32,526 nt of DNA from Asparagopsis taxiformis (GCA_030407315.1 JALQPE010001658.1:1-32526); one strand, 5' to 3'; shown: positions 1 through 11,264, counted from the first letter of the stretch. Numbers and translations are program-made. The notes: generated by a model from the sequence alone, not told the origin.

Positions 1-161
1 CCAGTAGAATTAAAATTGAAGTCTATGCAGCGGATGGTCGCTTACTAGAAATCTTACAGGAGCAACAATTGCCGAGTGGTCAACACGCACAAGTATTACC
101 GATACAGCAAGCCAATGGATTATACTTTATTAAACTCTCTACTCCGGTGGGAGTTTGGTGA
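1..161 (+). CDS. C-terminal end of a T9SS-secreted protein (type A sorting domain), partial
   Basis: Only the last 53 codons or so are in the window, read from base 3 to the TGA at 159-161. The peptide has the pattern of a T9SS type A C-terminal sorting domain: an opening beta strand (IKIEVYAADGRLL), a central LPSGQH turn, and GLYFIKLS near the end. Such domains send cargo through the outer membrane by the type IX secretion machinery of Bacteroidota and are then removed. The catalytic or binding part lies upstream, outside the window, so the function of the protein cannot be named. A strong hairpin follows 25 bases after the stop. Confidence 0.75.
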   Translation, partial: SRIKIEVYAADGRLLEILQEQQLPSGQHAQVLPIQQANGLYFIKLSTPVGVW

Positions 162-186
162 GGAAGTGGGTGTGCATAAGTAAAGA

Positions 187-232
187 AGCTTGTCGCAAGG
201 GTGGCTTTGAGTCACCCCTTGCATGACAAGCT
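187..232 (+). terminator. Hairpin after the T9SS cargo gene
   Basis: Arms 187-205 and 211-232 pair almost completely, with one bulge, one G-T wobble and a small internal loop, around a five-base TTTGA loop at 206-210. The hairpin lies just after the stop at 161 and before the ATG at 303. It has no clear T tract. The top of the stem and the loop match a second hairpin at 3400-3438, although the lower arms differ. Confidence 0.6.
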
Positions 233-302
233 CCCCTCCTTCCTAGGCTTTTCACTTCCAAATACTATCTTGAAGGATAATGTGAATCTTCAATCCGAAA
301 GT

Positions 303-3300
303 ATGAAAAAGCCAACTACATCCTTCCTTTTCCTACTACTGGCTATTAGCCGTCAGTTTTCCCCTGCAAGCGTTCATGCCCCGGAGAGCAACCGAAGCCC
401 GTATTAGATCCTAGTTTTTATAATCAATTAGAATGGCGAAATATCGGCCCAAAACGAGGCGGCGATGCCTTGGTGTGGCTGGCAGCCCAGGCCGCCCAAT
501 GAGTATTACTTTGGCGCTACTGGTGGTGGCCTTTGGAAAAACCGTTGATGGTGGGACAGAATGGTTTCCCGTTACAGATGGACAGGTGACTAGCTCTTCT
601 GTGGGAGCAGTGGCTGTAGCATAGACAATTCCGATGTCGTTTATATCGGCATGGGTGAAGTACAATTGCGCGGTAGTATCACTCAGGGGATGGTGTTTAT
701 AAAACAACCGACGGTGGTAAAACCTGGCGAGATTTAGGCCTTAAGAAACACAAGCATTTCTCGCATTCGTGTACACCCCACCAATCCAGATATAGTGTAT
801 GTGGCGGCCTTGGGACATCCAATGGTGACAATGAAGAACGCGGGGTTTTCCGATCAACTGTGGGGGAAACACCTGGAAAAAAGTCTGTATGTCAGCGATA
901 AGGCCGGAGCTGTAGATTTGATTATTGATCGACAAATCCAAAGTATTGTATGCTACCACTTGGCAGGTGTACCGAAAAGCCTGAAGATGTGGGTGGAGGC
1001 CCTGATTGTAAGTTATTTAAGTCGGTTGATGGAGGAGACAATGGATTGACCTGACCAAAACCCGGGAATGCCAGAAGGGCCAATCGGAAAAATTGGTGTG
1101 ACGGTTTCTCCGGCTGACCCTATGCGCGTGTGGGCAATTGTCGAAGCCAAAGGGGCGGGTTTTTCCGCTCTGACGACGGTGGCTGGACCTGGAACCGAAC
1201 GAATAGCGAGCGTAAATTGCGTCAGCGAGCTTTCTATTATTCCCGACATATATGCCGACCCCTGGGACAAAGAGTTTGTTTACTGCCGAACACAGGACTA
1301 TACAAATCAACCGATGGAGGAGTGAATTTCGATAACCATCCGGGTTCCACATGGCGACAACCATGACCTTTGGATTGACCCTAATAATCCCATGCGAATG
1401 ATCAATGGAAATGATGGCGGTGGGAATGTCTCGATCAATGGTGGGAAGACTTGGACCGAACAAGACTATGTGACAACCCAATTCTATCACGTCATGACCC
1501 CAGTGATGTCCCTTACCACGTGGCTGGCGCCCAACAAGACAACAGCACCTTGGCCATGCCCAGCGATGGAGGAGTCATATGCAAGCTCGAGGGCATGGCA
1601 AAGGTTGGTACTATGCCGTAGGTGCGGGGAAAGTGGCGGATCACTCAGCACCCAACTAAGCCGGATGTTTTCTACGCCGGGAGCCAAGGAGCCCTATTGA
1701 CTCGATATGATCGGCGCAATGGCCAAATTCGAGATATCCAGGTATATCCTAGATTCTTCTCCGGTGAACCTGCTGATGCTCTACCGGAACGTTGGCAATG
1801 GACCTTCCCCATTATGTTCGCTCCGCAGGACCCCAATATCATGTTACCTGCTCTCAGCATGTTTGGAAAAAACTAATGATGGACAAAGTTGGGAAAAGAT
1901 TAGTCCAGACCTTACCTATGCCGATCCAGAAACACTGGGTAAAACCGGTGGTATCATTACCATGGACATGAATGGCCCTGAGATTATGCTACAGTATTTG
2001 CCCTAGCTCCCTCCTCCCACGATATCAATACAATCTGGGCGGGTTCGGATGATGGTAAGATCCACATTACCCGCAATGGCGGTAAAAAGTGGGAAGATAT
2101 CACTCCGCCTAACCTACCTAAATATTCCAGAGTAAGCATCATTGACGAGTCTAGCCACCGCCCTGGCACCTTATACATTGCAGCTAACAGATACCAAGTT
2201 GATGATCGTGAACCCTATGTGTTCAAGACCCATGACTACGGTAAGACATGGACCAAGATCATTGATGGGATAGAAGCTGGCATTTTGCCCGTGCTATTAG
2301 AGAAGATCCAGTCCGGCAAGGCCTTTTATTCCTTGCCACAGAACACGGCGTCTATGTTTCTTTCAACGATTGGGGATTATGGCAATCTCTCCAGATTAAT
2401 CTTCAGACACCCCCGTACGTGATCTTGTTGTGAAAGATCAAGATGTAGTTATTGGCACGCATGGCGAGGCTTTGGATTCTTGATGATATCGCACCTTTAA
2501 GGCAATTGACACCAGAATTGGCTAAGCAAGACGTGATCCTGTTTGAGCCTGCTGATCCCATTCGAGGTATTCATGACCTCAATGTTCAATATTATCTCAA
2601 CAAGCAGGTGGATACTGTGAAATTAGAGATCCTAGAACAAGATGGCGATGTAATCGGCACCTTTATAGGTAGCGAACCGGAATACAAGCCTGATCCCAAT
2701 CTCCCTTGGTGGCGGCGAGCGGCTCCAGCACACCTACCACAGCCAAAGGGCTAAATAACTTAGTTGGGACTTGAGATATCCAGGTGCAAACTACCTTTGA
2801 CGGAATGATCATCTGGAGCGCAAGACCGCAACGTGGCCCCAAAGCACCACTGGGCCAGTACCAAGTGCGGTTAACAGCAGGAGATTTCAGCAAAAGCTTT
2901 CCATTTGAAACTAAAGATCAACCCGAATTTAAAAGGAATTACAGCTAAGGACCTGCAAGAGCAGTCGAACTAGCTTCCAAGATCAGAGATAAAACTAGCC
3001 TGGCCATCAAGCTGTGATTCGTATACGTAAGATCAAAAGTGTAGTGGACAAGCAAGTAAAGGCTGCTAATGTGGAAGCATTAAAAACGGCGGCCACTGGT
3101 CTTGTCAATCAACTATCAGCCGTAGAAGAAGAACTTTATCAGGTAAAAAATCGCAGCAATCAGGATCCACTGAATTTTCCGATTAAGCTTAACAATCGCT
3201 TAGCTTCCCTGCGACGCAGCCTAGAAAATGGGGATGCCAGACCTACTGATGGCGCTACAAGGTATTCGGGGAATTGAGTCAGGAATTAGATACACATTTG

Positions 3301-3390
3301 GCTAGGCTGAAGAAAATCATCTCCACCGAATTACCAGCGGTAAATAAATTACTTTCTGCGCAGGGAATGGACGAGGTTTCAGGCGAGTAA
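303..3390 (+). CDS. Secreted VPS10/sortilin-like Asp-box beta-propeller protein (frames broken)
   Basis: The ATG at 303 opens a Sec-type signal peptide (MKKPTTSFLFLLLA). Homologous segments then continue through many frame changes to the TAA at 3388-3390, about 1030 codons in total. The mature start carries LEWRNIGPKRGG, typical of this family. Asp-box (BNR) motifs recur along the length: KTTDGGKTW, SVDGGDNW, SDDGGWTW, STDGGVNF, INGGKTW, THDYGKTW. The C-terminal third has the family segment LRYPGA and a helical tail containing DPLNFPIKLNN. Such proteins fold as large beta-propellers and are often annotated as glycosyl hydrolases or sortilin-like proteins. No catalytic activity can be claimed from the sequence. 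More than ten frame changes within 3.1 kb make the exact protein unrecoverable here. Its paralog lies tail to tail at 3448-6599. Confidence 0.82.
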
Positions 3391-3399
3391 ACTACCGCC

Positions 3400-3438
3400 C
3401 CCACTTACCGGATGACTTTGAGTCACCCGGTGAGTGGG
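3400..3438. terminator. Bidirectional hairpin between convergent genes
   Basis: Arms 3400-3416 and 3422-3438 pair over 17 bases with two imperfect positions, around the loop TTTGA (3417-3421). It lies in the 57-base gap between two convergent stops (3390 on the plus strand, 3448 on the minus strand), the right place for a terminator shared by both genes. It lacks a long T tract. The apex is the same as in the hairpin at 187-232. Confidence 0.65.
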
Positions 3439-3447
3439 TTCGGATAA

Positions 3448-6400
3448 CTATCTTCTTGGTCGAGGGCGGGAAGTCATTGGGATAATCACTGCTGGAATTT
3501 CCTTTTCTCTAAACAAGCGGTATATTCCGCCAAATCCCCGTGAATGATCCCATCTAGGTCTTTTTCATGGATTGCCACTGGGATTGCAAATCAGCAATAT
3601 CTCAGTTTAACGCCCTGGTTACAAATGGATCATGAGTATCCACTTTTTGCATTAGGCTCAGTAATTCAGCACTGAGCTGATTGGGGTAACTAATAGCATC
3701 TTGTAGGTGGTGTGTTTCTGATTGAATCAACTGCTTCCCATTCATCAATCTTTCCACTACATCTTTCCCACTGTAATAAGATCTTCTACGGAGGTATTGC
3801 GACGTAAGGTCCCATTCAATTGCTCTACTTGGGCCTTGACATCTTGCATCTGCCTCACAGACCGATGTATATCTTTAATGGTACATTCTATGGCGACCAG
3901 CAGGTCTTGCTGCTCTTTATAGTCTTCTGATTAGCTTCTAGGCGTGGATCAGCTAACACTTGAAATTCTTGACGTAAATCCATTCCCATTCCCTCTAGTC
4001 GTAAGGTATATTGTCCTGGACTAACTGTACTTCTCTAAATCCCTGCAAAGCAAAGATACCTGCCACTTGCGGTATCGGATCCCTGCGAAGATCCCAATGA
4101 AAGCGATTGATGCCCACACGTGTAGGTAGAATGACTTCCAAATCTTGAGGATCAGCTGATTTCTTTCGATTACAATAACTTCGCACCAATTCTCCATCTG
4201 CATCCAGAATACTAAGCACTAGTCGGCTCGTATCTTGAAAGTACGGTGGTAGATAATAATCGATCGTTACACCTTCCAATGGATTTGACCTAAAGCTTGC
4301 GCGATAGCATCGTCATATTGCCGAGTCCACTTCACACTAGCTTTTGGTTGGAATAGCTCCATCTCACCGTTCAACATTTGACCTACACTCTGCTGGATGG
4401 GGCTCAGGTCATCCAAAATCCAAAAACTCCTTCCAGAGGTAGCGGCGATTAAATCATTGTCATGAACGAGTAGATCCGTTATTGGGCAAACTGGTAAATT
4501 TAACTGAAAGCGATACCAATAGCTTCCATTGTTATGTGATAAGTAAAGTCCAGTTTCAGTCCCTGCATATAATAAGCCTTTCCGATTGGATCTCCTCTCA
4601 CTACGCGCACAAAGTCCTCACCACGGAATCCGCGTGTAATCTTCTTCCAGGATTTCCCATAATTAGCGGTAAAGTAGACAAAAGGCGAAAAGTCATTGAA
4701 TCGATAACGATGTGCAGTGATATATGCTGTTCCTTTCGCGTGCGGAGATAATTCAATACTATTAATGCAAGCTTCAGGCAAATCAGGTGGGGTAATATTT
4801 TTCCACGTTTTACCACCATCTTTTGTCAAATGGAGCAAACCATCATCGCTCCCTGCCCAAATAACGTTTTCTTCGTGGGGTGAACAGCTGAGATAGGATA
4901 TCGTATTATAGTTCTCACCACCAGCGCCTTCATTGGTGTAAGGCCCTCCACCTTGTCCTTGCTTGGATTTATCATTCCGAGTGAGGTCCGGGCTCAATTC
5001 TTGCCAATTCCGACCTCCATCTGTAGAATGCAATACCTTATTGGCAGCATGGTAGATACTGCGGGAATCATGTGGGGAAATGACAAGCGGGGCATTCCAG
5101 TTGAAGCGGTATTCATGTCCCGGGGTTGGGTAGCCAAACCTTCCGTTGGGTAGGCATGATGTCTTTACTCTCCCCTGTTTTGATGATCAAATACCGAAAT
5201 ATGCCCTTGGTAACTTCCACCATAAATCTTGCGGGTGTTATTTGGATCTAAGGCAATAAATGCACTTTCTCCACCAGCTACGGTATACCAGTTCTTTTCT
5301 CCAATACCACTGCCACTCGTCTGACTGGCAATAGCTACCGTTGTATTATCCTGCTGACCTCCATAGATATGGACGGAAATCGATTATCTGCCGCGACTCG
5401 ATAGAACTGGGCAGTAGGTTGATTGCCCTGAGAAGACCAGCTCTGTCCACCATTATAGGTGATACAAGCTCCGCCATCATTTCCAGAATCATATTTTCAG
5501 GTTGGTCAGGATTGATCCAGAGTCCATGTTGATCAGAATGGGGGTTCGGGATAGCGTTAAAGGTTTTGCCGCCATCAGTCGATTTCAGGAGCGGAGCATT
5601 GAGAATATAGATGGTTTCTAAGTCGGTAGGATCGGTAACAAGCTCGGTATAATACCAGGCTCGGGCCGTAGTTATTTTTTCTTTATTGATGTGCGTCCAG
5701 TTCTCCCACCATCTGTGGAGCGGAATACGCCTCCTTCCTCTGCCTCTATACACGCATATACCCAATCGGAGTTGACGCGGGATACTGATACCGCTACTTT
5801 GCCCATTTTTTCGGGAGCCCAGTTTGAAGCTTTGCCAGGTATCACCACCATCCATAGATTTATACAAACCTGACCCTGGTCCTCCACTGGTTATTTTCCA
5901 CGGACTTCTATGATGATCCCACATAGCTGCGTACAGGACTCGTGGGTTAGTCTATCTATACTAATATCTGCCGCACCGGTACTCTCATTGATGAACAATA
6001 TTTGTTACCAAGTATTCCCACCATCCTTTGTTCGGTAAACCCCTCTATCTTTACTAGCACCAAAAGCAGCACCTTGTACTGCTACATAGGCTATATCTGC
6101 ATCTTTGGGGTGAACTTCAATACCTGCGATATGTCTTGCACCAGGTAAGCCAGAATACTTCCACGTTTTACCTTCATCATAAGACTTATACACACCATCT
6201 CCGTGCGACTCATGACTCCTCGTACTGCATGCTCTCCCATTCCTACATACACAACACTAGATTCTGACGGGGCTACGGTAATAGCTCCGACCGAGCCCGT
6301 GCCAAAATAGCCATCAGAAATATTATGCCAACTCAAGCCGCCATCCTCAGTTTTCCAAATACCTCCTCCAGTAGCTCCCATGTAGTATACTAATGGCTGA

Positions 6401-6599
6401 TTGGGAACACCCGAAACGGCATTAACCCTTCACCGCGAAAGGGACCAACATTTCTCCACTGTAAATTATTGTAATAGGCCACATTGAATAATGGGCGAGA
6501 AAAGAAGAAAGCGTGCTTTGCCTCCGGTTGACCGAAAAGTGCGCAATACGCCAGCAACGCCAATAAGATGCCAACGCTCCTAATTGTGTGGTGCTTCAT
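3448..6599 (-). CDS. Second secreted VPS10/sortilin-like Asp-box protein (frames broken)
   Basis: The start codon is the ATG at 6597-6599, giving a signal peptide ([19 protein letters not shown]) that ends near CALFGQ. The mature start has [11 protein letters not shown] and [14 protein letters not shown], matching the plus-strand paralog. Asp-box motifs recur: [63 protein letters not shown]. The middle carries [16 protein letters not shown], and the C-terminal part has FHWDLRRDP, the counterpart of the LRYPGA segment in the paralog. The likely stop is the TAG at 3448-3450. The length, about 1050 codons, is normal for the family. Around ten frame changes break it. The product should be exported. 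A role in binding or cutting glycans or peptides is a family-level guess only. Confidence 0.82.
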
Positions 6600-6688
6600 T
6601 TTTCTGCGGTTTAGCGTCGTTTCCGGCCCTAACCGACACTGAAATACTCTGTTGCTGGTGTAGATAGCAATTGTTTCTCTGGCAATAA

Positions 6689-6719
6689 ACGCTTTTCACT
6701 TGGTTCCGGGCAAAAGCGT
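6689..6719 (-). other. Leader hairpin upstream of the VPS10-like gene
   Basis: A perfect 8-bp stem (ACGCTTTT/AAAAGCGT) with a 15-base loop lies about 90 bases before the ATG at 6599. It may fold in the 5' leader of the transcript. No known riboswitch was recognised. Confidence 0.3.
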
Positions 6720-6791
6720 CATTGCTCTTCTGTGTAGTATTTCTCAATGTCGGGAACATATTAATATTCTAGCAATACAATCCCGTAGGGC

Positions 6792-6799
6792 CAAATATA
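6792..6799 (-). promoter_or_regulatory. Candidate -7 box (TATATTTG) for the minus-strand VPS10-like gene
   Basis: The minus strand reads TATATTTG, a full match to the TAnnTTTG element of Bacteroidota housekeeping promoters. No good TTTG -33 partner is seen at the usual spacing, so this is a weak call. If it is used, the transcript has a leader of roughly 190 bases. Confidence 0.3.
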
Positions 6800-7138
6800 A
6801 ATCAAAAAATGAATTCTCGGGATCAGATTTAAAGAATTTAGAGTTCGTGAACGCCTGATTTTCAATATTTAAGATCAAAGCAAGTTGCAGAAATCGTGAA
6901 AGCCTGTTTCGAGGCAAAAAATTGTAGGTTAGAATGTGTTTGCCGGATTCTGTCCAGGTATCTTTTCTTTCTCCTACAAGTCTATTCCTAACAAGTTTCA
7001 AGAATGCTTCTTTCGATGTCTTTTTATGCAATCAGACCACGATGACTTTCTCTTTAGAATCATTTCTCATTACCAAAAAGCAATAGCAAGAGATAGTTTC
7101 AACAGCAAGGTCAATCCTGAAAAAATCGTCCATTCAGT

Positions 7139-8570
7139 ATGAAAAGATTATCCATATTCCACCTTTTACTGTCGTTGACTGTCTCGGGTTACAGGTCTTT
7201 ATCGTGTACAAGAAATAAGGACAATTTGCTGTCTACCTATTCCTTTTGACACATTAATCAATGGGTACTGTATGCTGCTGATCTCTAATTCCAGGGATCC
7301 CAATAAAATTCAGCAAAAGAATCCCTTCACATATTCGTAGCTCTTAACTTGCTTGAAGTTGGAACTCGATATTGTGAACTTTGGTTTGAATAAGAAAAGA
7401 AGTGTACCACTTCTAACTAGCTACAGATAGATGTAAATGAGGGGGTACCTACGATGGGTGAGTTTGTTTCGGTTCGGTAATCGCCAGCGTTATTCTGGCA
7501 TTACTCAGTAGGTATTACGTAAGAGTGTTGGGATAGTTGCACAAAACTGTCTTTTTTCTATATATCCTTCTCCGATAGCAAGTCCGAAGAACACAACTTA
7601 CTTGTTACTGGATGTAAATAGTACTAATTTTGCTATCTCTAGAGGGGAGGAAGATCATAGTCTCCTATCTCTACACAATAACAAGCACCCATAATTCACT
7701 CACTTGTATGATGAAAGACGCGCTCAAAAAGATATTCAACTCTACCAAAACAATCACTTTATACCAGTATGTCCCAGAAAGAAAACCCTGGTCCTAAGTT
7801 TACCAGATTGCTACCCAAGGAAGTATTGAAAATACTGGACAAACAGAAATAATATCCACTCGTCAGTACTTTGATATACACGACACTTCGCGGGGTTCAC
7901 TACGAACAATGGATCCTATTATTTTGAGTTCGAATCCATGACTGTGGCTAAAACCAGTATTATGTATTTGGGACATGGGAGGCTAAGGTGTGATGCTATA
8001 TGGCAGGGTGATGCTACCTTAGTAAGACCATTAGAGTTTTTTACACTGGCTGGCAAATCGGGGTGTTACAAGTCCGCTAGAGTCGGAAATTGCTGAACAA
8101 AAGAGGCGGGAGCAGAACAAGAAAAAGCAGCTAAAGTCCGCGCAAAGATTCCTATTGCATTATGCCATCCCAATGGCCGCCTTAATCTATCCAATATGAA
8201 AAAGGATAGTACAGTATTGTTGAGGAGGTCAAAGCAAAATCTCCTAATACTGATGCATTAATCACCGATCTATTTGAACTACTGGTATTAAGATCTAATA
8301 ATTGGAGAGTAACCACCATGGTAGAAATGTTGGTTACTAAAGTATTATTGGGCGTTCCTATTTCGTTATTGGAAGAGGTGATAGAAAGATGGATCCCAAT
8401 CCATTGCAAGCTGATGGCATGGGTCGATTCTTCACCAGTACTGAATTTCAACAGAATGCTAAGAGAGAAGGAATAACTATACGGCCAGCGGTAAGGAAAA
8501 GTTATATCATAACGTGAAAGCACTTGGAGATAAAAAGAAGCTTGCTTTTTTTGAAAATAAATTCTTTTAG
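7139..8570 (+). CDS. Unrecognised, probably exported protein, heavily broken
   Basis: The ATG at 7139 starts MKRLSIFHLLLSLTVSG followed by a serine/cysteine-rich stretch (YRSLSC), which looks like a signal peptide and perhaps a lipoprotein signal. After 36 codons the frame stops, but protein-like segments continue in changing frames. Around 7550-7680 is a segment containing NTTYLLLDVNS. Around 7930-8080 is FESMTVAKTSIMYLGHGRL. Near the end are GMGRFFTSTEFQQNAKREG and LAFFENKFF, before the TAG at 8568-8570. The pieces lie in the same order and strand, so I treat them as one gene of about 475 codons. I do not recognise the family. Stops are denser here than elsewhere in the window, so true decay is possible as well as sequencing error. 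Confidence 0.45.
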
Positions 8571-8610
8571 GCAAAAGCTTTCGTTTTTAGTTTGACTATC
8601 CACCTGTACA

Positions 8611-9286
8611 ATGCGCTATACTGAAGTAGAACTAAGCTTTATAAGCGGATAAATCAATTCAAATCCAGATAAAGACTAGATCTATCGAACAGATTTGGAA
8701 TTTTCCCAAACATTCTTTATCCTGCATATTGTCAATCAAGTAAACAGCAGAAAATTGGATAATAGTTTCTAGATTCAATTGCACAGTCTTTCAATACGGA
8801 GATGCGGCAGCGGAAACGCTGGATGAGTACTTGGATAAAGTATTGAAAGTGGTACGACCTTGGAGTGAAGATCTAAAGGAGACGAGTTTCTATATTGGCA
8901 AACATTGGATAGAGGTGCGAGATGATGAACGCTTCCACACGGTAGTAATGCACATTTTCAATGAAGATGGAGAATATATTCGGGTGGTTGATGGGGACCT
9001 TAGCTCCGGTGAATGGAGATACCTTGGCAATAAGTTAGTGTTTGAAGATGAGGTCTTTGAGTTAGCATTTATGGATCCAGAGTTTTTCATACTCACAAAA
9101 CATGGCAATCCTAAGAAGTTTGGTCGCAAGTACTATGTGTATGTGGCAGAACGTTTGGCCAAGCGATTTACCTGGAGAGAATTAGTAGAATTGTTATTCA
9201 ATAAATACCGAGACAACAATAATTTTTATCTTACGGTCAGTGTGATCATCATTCTGGTCATTGCTATAATCTTCTTACTCTCCTAG
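8611..9286 (+). CDS. Unrecognised protein with a C-terminal membrane anchor
   Basis: A clean stretch of 151 codons runs from 8831 to the TAG ending at 9286. Protein-like sequence extends upstream in another frame (for example YGDAAAETLDEYLDKVLKVV), so the start is probably the ATG at 8611, giving about 225 residues with at least one frame change. The soluble part is acidic and rich in strands and aromatics (HWIEVRDDERFHTVVMHIF, GEWRYLGNKLVFEDEVFEL). A basic stretch (ERLAKRF) follows. The last 20 residues are a hydrophobic segment (LTVSVIIILVIAIIFLLS) ending at the stop, as in a tail-anchored protein with its bulk in the cytoplasm. No family recognised. It follows the broken gene at 7139-8570 on the same strand after 40 bases, so the two may be co-transcribed. 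Confidence 0.6.
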
Positions 9287-9482
9287 CTGCCCTTGGCTTC
9301 TAGGTTTCGTTATTAGTGATTTTTCAAATTCTATTTAGTATCGGGAAGGAGTTTTAAATTACTGTCGTACAAGCGAACAGCCCGTCTGACAACGCTATTT
9401 AGATAAAGAAAAATTCCTTCGTTGTTTAACAACGACTAAAACGTCCTTCATTAAAACCATCATTTCATCCAAAATCAATTCT
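9287..9482. other. Short intergenic region with a small perfect palindrome
   Basis: The only structure seen is a 7-bp perfect stem with a three-base loop at 9419-9435 (TCGTTGT-TTA-ACAACGA), about 50 bases before the amidohydrolase ATG. It could be an operator or a weak hairpin. No TAnnTTTG box was found. Confidence 0.3.
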
Positions 9483-11196
9483 ATGTATCGACTCTACGTC
9501 TTACTATGCTTATGTTGGTTAAGTTACTCCTTACCTGGCCAAAATGGAAGCTTACTGCTAGAGGGAGGAACGCTGATTGATGTCGAAAGCAAAACTGTTC
9601 GACCCAACACCAATATCTTAATTGAGAATGGCCGAATTAAAACCATTAGCGAACAAGCCATCAACGCGCCCGCTGATGTACAACGTATGGCCCTAAATGG
9701 GCAATTCATTATGCCCGGTCTCGTTGATGCGCATATTCATCTCTTTCAACCGGTGGCTTATATACACGCCCGGATGCCATTGACTTGAGGGAATTCCACC
9801 CGTATGAAAAAGAACGAAAATGGGCGAGGGATAATGCCGAACAAATTCTGAAGCGATATCTCGAGCAGCATCACCACAGTTATAGATGTAGGGGCCCCTT
9901 GGCTAATTATGAATTAAGAGATCGTTTCAAAACCGACAACTCTACTCCGAATGTCTGGCTCACTGGACCGCTGGTATCTACTTATCAACCTGCAGCTTTT
10001 GAAATTGAAGACCCTCCCATTATCAAAGTCAAGAACGCGGAAGAAGCGCGGGCGATCGTGCATAAACAGTTGCCCTATCAACCCGACTTAATCAAAATCT
10101 GGTATATCGTTCGGAGAGGAGAAGATGCCGCCACCAATTATGATTTGGTCAAGGCTACAATTGATGAAAGTCATAAAAATGGGCTTAAAGTAGCTGTCCA
10201 CGCTACGCAGCTAAATACTGCAAAACTAGCGGTAAAAGCGGGAGCAGATATCCTTGTACATAGTGTGGATGAGCCAGTGGATCGAGCTTTTCTTAGCCTT
10301 TTACAAAAAAACAAGACCGTATACATTCCCACACTCGTGGTGAGTCGGAAATACCTGGAAGTCTTTGGGCAAAACAATGATCTGTCATATGAAGATTCAC
10401 CCTATCCGATCCCAATGTATTGGGCAGTTTGTTTTGACCTAAAGCACTTGCCCAACCATGAACTGATCAATGCCTATCAAAAGCGAGCTACCCTTCGGAT
10501 GGCTAATACCAAAGCACAAGATCAAGTGCGAAAAAAACAACCTAAAAAAGGTAGCCGCAGCAGGTATCACCGTAGCCACCGGGACAGATGCAGGAAACAT
10601 TGGAACCTTGCACGCTTCTTCCTATCTGAGAGAACTCTTTGATATGCGACTGGCGGGAATGGATAACTTCAGCATCCTACAAGCATCTACGATTAATGGA
10701 GCCAAGGTCCTTGGGCGTGAAAATGATCTCGGTAGCATAAAGGAAGGGAAGCGAGCTGATTTACTTATCCTAACCACGAACCCAGCCGAGAACATCGATC
10801 ATATCCAGGATCTTGAATATGTCATTAAGGATGGTAATGTCCTGGAACCCGAGGAGATCCTGCCTGACAGCCCCGTCGATCTCGCCCAGCGCCAATTGAA
10901 TGGCTACAATGCGAGAAATATTGAAGCCTTCCTAGAGCCCTACAGTGATGATGTAGAACTATATCGGTTTCCTGATCAACTCATGGGCAAGGGACGAGCT
11001 TTTTATGCGCTCTACCTACACTCGCATGTTCGAGAATACACCAGAGCTACATTGTGAGTTGGTGAATCGGATCGTACAAGGAGATACCGTGATTGACCGA
11101 GAGCGTGTGACAGGCTTTGGAGACAAGCCGTTGGAAGCCACCGCCATTTACAAGATCCAGGATGGAAAGATTGTAAAAGTGTATTTCATTCAATAA
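9483..11196 (+). CDS. Secreted amidohydrolase fused to an NTF2/SnoaL-like domain
   Basis: The ATG at 9483 gives a signal peptide (MYRLYVLLCLCWLSYSLPGQ). The amidohydrolase fold follows: N-terminal beta part (LIDVESKTVRPNTNILIENG), the metal-binding HxH in PGLVDAHIHLF, a lysine in DLIKIWYIV that may be the carboxylated bridging residue, the histidines of VAVHATQ and ILVHSVDEP, and the catalytic aspartate in ATGTDAGNIGTLH. It ends with GSIKEGKRADLLIL. This resembles imidazolonepropionase-like or prolidase-like metal hydrolases; the substrate is unknown. The last 110 residues or so (from about DLAQRQLNGYNARNIEAFL to KIVKVYFIQ) form an NTF2/SnoaL-like cone domain. Frame changes occur near 9770, around 9860-9895 (two compensating homopolymer losses), near 10550 and near 11010. 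A bidirectional terminator follows. Confidence 0.88.
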
Positions 11197-11215
11197 GGGT
11201 GAAAACTTGTCGCAC

Positions 11216-11264
11216 AAATATCCGAAGTTCACAAGGATACGCCTCTTGAAAACTTCGGATATTT
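11216..11264. terminator. Bidirectional terminator between amidohydrolase and sulfatase
   Basis: A perfect 14-bp inverted repeat (11216-11229 pairing with 11251-11264) has AT-rich outer ends giving A and T tracts on each side. The loop can also pair in part (ACAAGG with CCTCTTG). It sits between the convergent stops at 11196 and 11275. Confidence 0.8.

Larger units (their letters stand above)
6600..7138. other. Intergenic region between divergent genes, with leader of the VPS10-like gene
   Basis: I see no convincing gene here. On the minus strand there is a TATATTTG box (6792-6799), matching the Bacteroidota -7 consensus TAnnTTTG, about 190 bases before the start at 6599. Between the two lies a possible leader hairpin (ACGCTTTT at 6689-6696 pairing with AAAAGCGT at 6712-6719). 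A minus-strand open frame at 6744-7031 (95 codons) runs through the promoter-like box and has no recognisable domain, so I do not call it a gene. The plus-strand half, 6800-7138, shows nothing identifiable before the ATG at 7139. Confidence 0.4.

Noticed and set aside
6744..7031. Minus-strand open frame of 95 codons as a gene
   Set aside because: It runs across a promoter-like TATATTTG box in the leader of the next gene, has no recognisable domain, and has no clear relation to its neighbours.
9419..9435. Palindrome TCGTTGT-TTA-ACAACGA as a defined operator
   Set aside because: It occurs once, is short, and no matching regulator can be named.
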